Source: Pyrenochaeta sp. MPI-SDFR-AT-0127 (taxonomy: Eukaryota > Ascomycota > Dothideomycetes > Pleosporales > Cucurbitariaceae). Taken from it: DNA of 64,000 nt. Positions within the stretch are counted from its first letter, which is position 1, and the number at the start of each line of letters is the position of its first letter. The notes under the pieces are model-generated. The model did no database searches and was not told where the DNA came from. It was given only the letters and a program-made list of their open reading frames with translations. A program made the position numbers and the translations under genes. Of the stretch, positions 56,644 through 64,000 are shown one piece after another. The DNA is taken from positions 1,116,001-1,180,000 of the forward strand of contig JAGTJM010000001.1 of assembly GCA_020747015.1 (NCBI GenBank), written 5' to 3'.

Positions 56644-58989
56644 TCAAAGTAATGTGATCGTTCGAGTGGGCGGATAACTCGATTCAGATAAACTTGACTC
56701 GAATTTTGAGGACTCAGTCTCGACATCATCGTCCTCGATCCCATCATCTTCAAAAACCTCCACGATACCAATGCGAACCCACTCATCTCGTCCTGGGCTG
56801 ACTTGTTGAATCAACAAGCCCATATTCGTTGTAACCATCAATACGTCAGCGTAATCCTGTTGCTCAAAGTCGAAGCGCGCCATGGCCTCCCTCATCTGTC
56901 CATCGCCCATGCGGATCATACGGTTCCAGTATTCAGCACAGGTGGGATACGGTGGGAGTGGCTCGATAGAAGTCAGTGGTGCCGTAATCCGCGCGAACCC
57001 GGATTTCAGCTCCCCCAATGGATTGTGGCCGAGTGGCGTGACGCTGCACTCTTCGATTCGTGCAATGTGTTTGGTGACCTCGTCGGCCCAACGCAGGTCT
57101 ACAAAGTAGGAGATATTTCCATCCAATGCTGTAAACGACCATGAAGGTGCTCTGTACGAGTCCAGTTTCTTGGGCTTCTCGGCGTACCACAGCAATCCAT
57201 TCAGAAAGTGTCTTTTCCATAAGCCACCATAACACGAGTCTCCTGTCATGTCTTGTAACGTAGCCAGAATCCCGGATAATGCAGGTAGTCTGTCCGAGGG
57301 GTATGTGATATCGAGTGCAGTGTAAGAGCTAACCAATCTAGCCCATTTGGTCGAACTGAATCTACGATAGTCTGCATCCACCAATTCCTTGGCGATGTGT
57401 TCGAGTGAGTGCTCAAAGGATGTGTCTCGGGGATCAAAACTACCATAGCCATCTTCGCTGATTAGCCCATCAGGGCACTCCCAGTAAAGTTGATCGCTTC
57501 CAAAGTGCAATGTACGTGGAGCCAGTATGCGTTCTTGGAAAACCCATGCACGGCGTTGTAGTGGTTCCAACTAGTTTCAGATAGATTAGGAGTGTATGCT
57601 TCTGAACAACTTATGTATGCAACCAACCTGATTGATAAAGTCTTCGGAGTCGCCCAATCCACGTGGGCGTTGTTGAAAGTACAACTCATACTCCCCTTGG
57701 GCGTCGTGGAACAGTATTGCTGTTCCAGGAGGGTTCGTGCGCAAACCCAAAATGCCTTGCTCGCAGTGCTTAGCTCTGGTAGCAGCGAGCGCGAGGTATG
57801 ACTGAGAATAGATGTCCGCCATGCGAGCGCTTTCGCGCTCCCAATCTTCTTTGTCGTCTTGGACGATGCCTAAAGTTGTGTACAGTTAGTAGACGAACTT
57901 TGAGTAAGCTATCTACAATATATAAACAGCTTTGACCGCATCGTAGCATTGAAAAATAATCGGTCTGCTTCCGAACCATCCAAGGATGACTTGATAACAC
58001 AGATCTCACGTACAAAGGCAATCAATCCAGATATAACGGATGCCAAAGACTCGTGCGACGAGCATGCTCTCCTGTAGAGTTTTTGGGAGTGCTTTGATTT
58101 TAATACCATTCATGTGGACCTGAAGACTCTCTTTAGTGGTCTTGTACGGCAAAGAACTGCCCCAGCAGTAACTCAAGGCCATGTAGTGTGCGGCTTGCCC
58201 TGTCAGTGTCTCTACCAATTTGATGTTCCCACTTTGAAACTGCTCGCCCCAGCTGTCCCCGTGAGCAATGATATCGTCGGCCGTGAGAAGAGCGTCGAGA
58301 TCCAATATTCTTGTAGGCAGCAATGGTGCTCGATTTGCATGTTCGAGACACAACGCATGGTCAGTGTTACACCTATCCAGCCAGGACCTGATCTGCTTTT
58401 GAACAGTTGAATGGAAAGGATTTTCAAGTACAACCTGAGGAAACATATGCGATAACGGACTATCTGAAAAATATTCATGAGCCTTTATGCAGTGTGGCTC
58501 TACTTTGATCTTACCGAAAGTTGTTTGTGGTTCAATTGCTCGTATGAAGTGCTCAGGGCGCGAATCCCCTATCCAGAGTCGGCAAAGCGGTCTTGTTTCT
58601 ACGTCACGAAATGCGTCTTCATTGTGAGGTAATTGTGTCCAGACTGCCTTGTTATCCCAGGCCTCACCATAGAAGTTCTTCTTTTTGAGCTTGAAGCCTC
58701 CATGGTAGGTGGGCTGAACACTTGGGTCTCTGACCGCTCGGACGACCAAGTCACAAAAGCAACATGCCTTTGCACCTTCTTGCACTTGAGAGCTGCTCGA
58801 TCGATGACGGATAAAAGGCCATGGGTTCTGATCCATCTTTACAGATCGGCCACTTCCATTGCACCACAGCAGATTGTCGCCGGCTGCTGCCTCGAGTTGT
58901 GAGAAACCATCAGAAAATTTCCGCTCGTTGCCGCCATCACTTCGCAGTGTTCGCCACGGTATTGCCTCGCATATGGAACACAAGTTCAT
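56644..58989 (-). CDS. HET-domain protein, copy 2
   Basis: Three exons (58989-58014, 57869-57628, 57570-56644) give 714 aa. The N-terminus has a Cys-rich entry (MNLCSICEAIPW, ACCFCDLVVRAV) typical of one HET subfamily. The HET blocks are YMALSYCWGSSLPYKTTKES, RYIWIDCLCIVQDDKEDWER with ESARMADIYSQSYLALAATR after it, then LEPLQRRAWVFQERILAPRT and FGSDQLYWEC. Intron 1 (144 bp) cuts the catalytic-like core inside the WIDCLC motif, splitting the second Cys codon. The C-terminal region includes YRAPSWSFTALDG and an acidic tail. It belongs to a different HET subfamily from the copy at 49.8-52.0 kb, so the pair is not a recent tandem duplication. Confidence 0.9.
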
Positions 58990-59966
58990 CTCACAAACAT
59001 GCCAGAGAACTCCAGTGGGTAACGGCTGCTCAGAAGAAATGGGTTAGGCCTGCAGCCTGGAATGAAAGCGTGATGGGTTGAGAAAGTAGGTAATGATTAT
59101 AGTGGCGTTAGATACTTATGGAGTCAGCGGATTCGACTACTGTTTACCAGTAGTATTATCTAAGGAGCGGGTCGTACGGGTGCTAACGTGAAGCGTAGAG
59201 TGAATCGATGGTAGAGTTCGCGCCGAGCGCCGGGCGCCTGGCTTCGCTCCACCCATGGGCTAGCGCTATAGCCGGGCCCGCTTCTTTTCGTGACTAGCAG
59301 CATAGTGCCTCCACCTACGTACTGATCGACCCACATCCATCAACCCAATTCAGGTCCCTTTAATTCTGCAAAACTCCATCAACACTACACTTGCGAATTG
59401 CAACCATTTGAATGAAAGCTGGTCTCAAGCTAAGTCGAAGCTTTCAAAGTAAATAGTGTTGTTATTATTAGTTATTTTGCCCAATTAGATGGTCTAGTCT
59501 TGGTACGTCCGCAGCCCGCCGCTCGCTGTCTCCTTGTCATCGTTTTTTTTGACAGCTTCGCTTATGTCCCTTTTCTCGCCTCCGTCGTTGCCAGCAGGCC
59601 ATGCTTGCTGGTATATTTGCGACAATCGTGTATCATCACTTTTTCCTTTTTTCCCCTTTTGCGTGCAGCGAAGCTGACGACGTACAGAACTTCATAGTTG
59701 GGTATCTCGAACCAGTGCTGCAAAGAACCACACAAGACAGCCGTAACTCCATAACCGGCCTAAGAGGCACGTATACAAGAATGAACGACAGCGTAACACC
59801 ACGCTCGAAGCGGTGCATTGGCGTGATGTGCAGACGAAAGCCAGTAGTGACGGTGCTAATAGAGCATGTGTGGCGCAAGAACGCTCGAAGCTCTGTATAC
59901 TTTCAACGAAAATTGTTGCGACGTGGTTGGTCAATTATTAATAATAGATATGTTGCTGAGAAATGA
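58990..59966. other. Intergenic, no gene recognised
   Basis: Promoter of HET copy 2 and 3' flank of the PTH11-like gene. Open frames at 59500-59966 (plus) and 59636-59934 (minus) are without motif. Confidence 0.55.
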
Positions 59967-61338
59967 TCATTTGTAAGGATCTCCACGTGACGATCTTGAT
60001 GCGCGCTCCTCGTCCGTGATGTAGAATGACTTCGATACCATGATGTGCATTCCGTCGTCCTCACTACTCCTCGAACTCTTGATCTTCAAACTCCTTTGGC
60101 TCTCGTTATCCGATTCCTTGTTTTTCTTCTCTGTCGAAATTGGGCGACCGAAGCCACCCGAATACCAGTTCGGCGACTTGAGATATTCCTCATCGTGCTT
60201 GATTGATTCTTCATCCGAGCCTTTCGTTTGTACTACATTAGAGAGCTTGTAAATTTCTGGACGGAATTGGTCTGATTTTTGGCGGCTGTGTGGTCCGTCA
60301 TGAATGGGAAGTTTTCCGGAATTGCCATAACCTGATGGTCGTTGGCCCGATGGGCGCGTATTGAGGCCAAGCCTTGCCATGGCAAGGAAGACTAATCATA
60401 CCAAGTCAGTCTACGTCTAACATGTCATCGATGGCTGGGATGTACGTACACAAGGGCCGTAGTGTGGCAAGGCTGCCAGCAGTGATTGCGAGACCTTGCT
60501 CAACGGTAGACCAGATGGCAATGTCAGTTGTAGCCCCTGAGTAGATTAGCTTTGTGAAACATACGCAGATGATGATGACTTACACAAAAAGTCAGGTGAG
60601 TTGAAGTAGCGGATAAATGGTAAGCGTGCAATGACTGCCGCACTTGCGACGCAACCCATGGTAATGAGTGGGATGAGAGCGATCTTGGCCCTTCGCTTCA
60701 GCTGCAAGTGCCACACTAGAAAGCCAGGAATGATTGCAAAAGTGAAGTCTGACAGGATGCTGAAGACACTGTAGGTATAAGCGAGGACGGCGATAACGGT
60801 GGTGTCGACGCATGTTCCGGACTGCGTTGACTTGTTCCACATGTACGAGACTGGGTGGCACTGAAAGAGGCAGACAAAAAAGAATGTTCCGCCGGCGACA
60901 ATGGATGTGAACATGGCGGCATATAGAATCCATGTGTGAATCTTTTTGATGCTGATTCGAAGGAGAAGGAAACCGATGGACAGTTTTGAGCAAATCATGG
61001 AGACGGAGTAGAATAGGTAGCAGAGGAACCAACAGTGCCTTGCATGTTCGATGCCGGCAATGGACAAGTCATGATCGTGACGGCCAGTGCCGTATCGGAC
61101 TCCGACGTTAGATGAAGTGATGTATGCAATGAAGAAGAGCTGTGTAAAGGTCAGCAACGGTTGTAATAATTTGACACTGAAGACGTACCAAAGCCAATAC
61201 CATTAACCAATCATCTCTTCCGAACGCCTTCACCATCTTCACGCGAACAAAACATCTTAATGCGCAAGCTAGTATAGCCACGCTCATAAAGGTGAGGTTC
61301 ACTGCCAGCAGTTCCGGTCCACGATTCGGAATCGCCAT
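59967..61338 (-). CDS. PTH11/rhodopsin-type seven-helix integral membrane protein
   Basis: Four exons (61338-61189, 61139-60584, 60536-60450, 60391-59967) give 405 aa. Seven hydrophobic helices are present: VNLTFMSVAILACALRCFV, DDWLMVLALLFFIAYITSS, YLFYSVSMICSKLSIGFLLL, WILYAAMFTSIVAGGTFFFV, YTYSVFSILSDFTFAIIPGF, ALIPLITMGCVASAAVIARL and the seventh near AITAGSLATLRPL. The signature DFLWATTDIAIWSTVEQGL of the fungal rhodopsin/PTH11-like family is split by intron 2. No CFEM domain precedes it. The C-terminal tail is hydrophilic, Ser/Lys-rich and ends in a possible phosphorylation region. Members include candidate surface receptors for host or nutrient cues; a ligand is unknown. Confidence 0.9.
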
Positions 61339-63378
61339 GTTTGGATTGTCTTGGGCGTATGCTGCTCACGCGAAGAGGAGAGATTCCAAGACCAAATCGC
61401 ACGCTGCCTCGGGGATTCATTCATTTCATATCCCAACCTCGGTGGAGCTGCCGGTATGAAGCGGAAGATGCGACTTGCCACGTGAAGTGGGTCGACAAGA
61501 ACGCCTTCACCCCCAGATGCAGGGCTGGATCCGTTTCAGGGAGAAGCCGTGGCCGAAGTTGGATGTTTACCCCGTCGGACTAGGCAGACCAAGTCAGACC
61601 TAGGCAAAGCCCTGCCGCGGGACGACAGGCTAGCATGTCAACGTCGTTCACAGATTCGCAGCGCGCGCAGCGAAATACATGGTTTGTGCGTTTGCGGTGG
61701 CCATTCACCGTCCACGGATGCAAGTGCGGCCATGATCGCCCGGGCGTGGTCGTGTTAGCGGATAGCTTGCAGCTGCTGCAAGGGGTTGTGTAAGAAACAT
61801 GCAGTAGCAAAACTCAAAACAGAGGTCCCATGATTCGTGAGAACGCTGCATTTAGCCGTTGGGAGGGAATAACGCCTTCGGTGGCTTCCGCGGGACCTGA
61901 TCAACACGTGGGCGCTAGCCGGATATGGAAATGGCCCGCGCTCACATTGCGACATGTACGTTGACTGATCCCAGCGCCATGCAATGCAGGGTGAGATGCA
62001 CTCGTTGTCCCCTTTCGCCTCCCCTGGATATGCCCCTCGACTACCTCAAAGTCAGGGTCGGAACGAAGTCACCGCAAATGCGCACGTTGCTCTGTCACCC
62101 ACAGCGATATCAACAACAAGGCACGGACGGCACGCAAACACCGTCCACGTGCTCTTGTCTCCATCACTGACATGGGCGCCATGATCGGATCGAGCCCACC
62201 GTTCATCTGCAGGTGGCGCACCACCGATGTCATCGCAGAACCCCTCTCCCTGAGACAATGGTTTGCAGGATTAGCGGCCCAAAATGCCCATTGCAAAAAG
62301 ACCCCACAAGATCTGGGCTTTTCCACGCGGCAATTGGGTTTGACCTTCAGAAAACAAGGGTCCATGTTATTCACAGTTGCCGATGTAAATCCGCTTTGAC
62401 ATAACAAGGAATGGGATTCACATGCATTGATTTAATGTCCGACCTGACTCGCGGCTACCCTTGTTAGCAACCTGGGAATTCTCTTCCTTCTGTTGATCAC
62501 CAGTTCGTGGCCTTCATCAGATTGCTCACTGCCGTGCTCCAAGGTATTTAGCGAGCCGAGACTCATCACACTGGTTGGTGACCTAGGTCGCCATATCCCA
62601 TGCATTGTTTGGGACGTAACGTTACATGGAGTCAGAGATCGATGTGCCTCTTGGTGAAGAACAGTGACCTAGACCTCGGTCAACCAAGTGTTGCCGGTCC
62701 TGTCATCGGGATCGTGCGGATGGACCGCCCAAGGTTGACTACCTATTCGGAAGGTAACAGATTGCGATATGCCAAACAATAACTATGCCGCTTTGTTGCC
62801 AAAATCCTTCGAATAGACTTGCATTTGTACGCGCCAACCTCACAGGCCTGCGGCACAGCAGGTGGGCCAGCTGGTTTCTCATGTCTTCATCCAAGTAATG
62901 CAGTCTCGACCTGAGGCAGACATTCACCTTCATGCGCTCCATCACTCCACCTTCCCTGAGTAGAACTTGGCTCTATGGTTATGCGTCTCAAGTTGTTCTC
63001 TCTGTTGTCGTTGTTCTTCTTCTCCTTCTTTTCGATTTATCTTGCATTTGATCCTGCATGCGGCGCAGCTGCGATCCTAGCGGCTATCGTCCCAAACGCG
63101 CCAATGATCGATTGTTTTATTTTGAAATCTTCCGAGCGGCTGCCATGCACGCAGCCTTGTGGCGCTGGTGTTTCAAACGGTTTACCCAGCCGCTGGAGTG
63201 CTGTGCCACAACTTGAATGTTTCTTTGGTAGTGCGGCGCAATGTTCACGGGGATATAAAGGAATTGAAGAGCACCCTCAGAATACTTACTTGATAAAACA
63301 TCTACCAAACTCAAATTCTTGTGATACCAAAATACAATCACCTCAACTACATTCCCAACTCCACACAAAATTGTCAAG
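61339..63378. other. 2-kb intergenic region, no gene recognised
   Basis: Divergent region between the PTH11-like gene and the small secreted protein gene. The part at 61450-62300 is GC-richer, giving accidental open frames on both strands (for example 62069-62407 minus), with no recognised motif. Confidence 0.5.
63254..63259 (+). promoter_or_regulatory. TATA box candidate for the small secreted protein gene
   Basis: TATAAA within GGGGATATAAAGGAA, 120 bp upstream of the ATG at 63379, a plausible distance for a strongly regulated fungal promoter. Confidence 0.45.
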
Positions 63379-63822
63379 ATGAGGTCTTTTGTCGTTGTCA
63401 CGTCCATACTCGCTCTGGTAGCAGCAGTGCCCACCCCACAAGCCCTATCCTCAAATACCAAAGCAAACGCCATGGCTTACGTCCGCCTCATAGGCGACTC
63501 GAATCAACACTACTCTACTGGTGACACGCAGACGCCTTCGCTACCCCGCGGTAGCGTCATCCCCGTATTGTTGGGCCAATCACTCGATTTCAGCTTCAGT
63601 GCGCCTCGAATCCAAGCAATCGAAATAGCGCGAGTCGCTCAAGGACAAAGCCTAAGTGGGATCGCCGTCGCAAAGGATGATGAGGATGTAGTGTGCAAGG
63701 CCTCGATGAACGGGTCAAGCAAAGGCCCCTCATTCAGGTTGGGGGATGTACGGGTGCTCTTAGATGGAGGGCGAACAGTCAAGCTGACAGGATTGACGTG
63801 TGGAGTGGAAAAGAGGGCATGA
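63379..63822 (+). CDS. Small secreted protein, unknown family
   Basis: Intronless, 147 aa. Signal peptide MRSFVVVTSILALVAA with cleavage probably near AVPTPQA. The mature part of about 125 residues starts with a beta-strand-like segment (NAMAYVRLIGDSNQHYSTGD), is predicted to be mainly beta, and has only two cysteines (VVCKASM and LTCGVEKRA), which could form one disulphide. No N-terminal or C-terminal anchor is seen. Size and secretion make it an effector-like candidate, but no family was recognised and the low Cys content is not typical of apoplastic effectors. Start and stop are unambiguous. Confidence 0.75.
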   Translation: MRSFVVVTSILALVAAVPTPQALSSNTKANAMAYVRLIGDSNQHYSTGDTQTPSLPRGSVIPVLLGQSLDFSFSAPRIQAIEIARVAQGQSLSGIAVAKDDEDVVCKASMNGSSKGPSFRLGDVRVLLDGGRTVKLTGLTCGVEKRA

Positions 63823-64000
63823 GAAGTACTTCTGGCTGGGTTCGGTCTTATTGCAGAGCGTGGGGGCTGCTTGGCTTTTGTTGGTATATACCCTTCGCAT
63901 CTTCTGGCTTCTTAATGTTTAGTGCATCATACACTGTACGCATCCTGTTTGGCGTTTGGAATAGAGGCAATATTCATGGCTTGTAGCCTTTCATTAGTTT
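63823..64000. other. Window end, no gene recognised
   Basis: 3' flank of the small secreted protein gene; nothing else supported. Confidence 0.6.

Overview
This window is nuclear DNA of a filamentous ascomycete (Pezizomycotina). Coding regions are broken by short GT-AG introns (mostly 36-90 bp), genes lie on both strands without operons, and the families present (HET-domain proteins, an AA9 monooxygenase, a PTH11/rhodopsin-type membrane protein, an NRPS-like A-T-R reductase, a GH128/Asl1 protein, hevein-type CBM18 lectin modules) are typical of this group. The overall mix suggests a plant-associated Dothideomycete, perhaps Pleosporales. That placement is an inference and was not tested by alignment.

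Layout. 0.07-8.3 kb: folylpolyglutamate synthase, a ZIP metal transporter, a secreted double-CBM18 protein and an ER FKBP-type prolyl isomerase. 9.3-15.0 kb: an MFS permease and a three-domain adenylate-forming reductase, transcribed divergently from a 547-bp shared promoter; this is the best candidate for a small secondary-metabolite unit. 15.5-22.8 kb: three uncharacterised intronless genes (secreted LRR-like, four-TM membrane protein, SAP-like/coiled-coil protein). 23.3-34.3 kb: M28 glutaminyl cyclase-like enzyme, a mitochondrial membrane protein, a sugar transporter, a Mn superoxide dismutase with an optional signal peptide, and a GH128-like cell-wall protein. 34.8-39.6 kb: housekeeping block with mitoribosomal mS26, the 60S-assembly GTPase NOG2 and an AIF-like oxidoreductase. 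40.3-49.1 kb: CE1-type esterase, a decayed or fragmentary gene, FAH-family hydrolase, threonine dehydratase and AA9 LPMO. 49.8-59.0 kb: two HET-domain genes flanking a JIP5/WDR55 WD40 gene and a secreted histidine phosphatase. 59.9-63.8 kb: PTH11-like membrane protein and a small secreted protein.

The most notable observation is in the 344-bp third intron position of NOG2 (36835-37178). It folds by eye into a canonical H/ACA snoRNA whose two pseudouridylation pockets are complementary to the two neighbouring conserved uridines of 25S rRNA helix 69. In budding yeast the NOG2 intron hosts snR191, which guides exactly these two sites, so the host-gene/snoRNA link appears to be conserved across Ascomycota.

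Exon boundaries were inferred by eye from splice signals and frame continuity; all multi-exon models given sum to whole codons. No tRNA, rRNA, CRISPR array or intact transposon was recognised.
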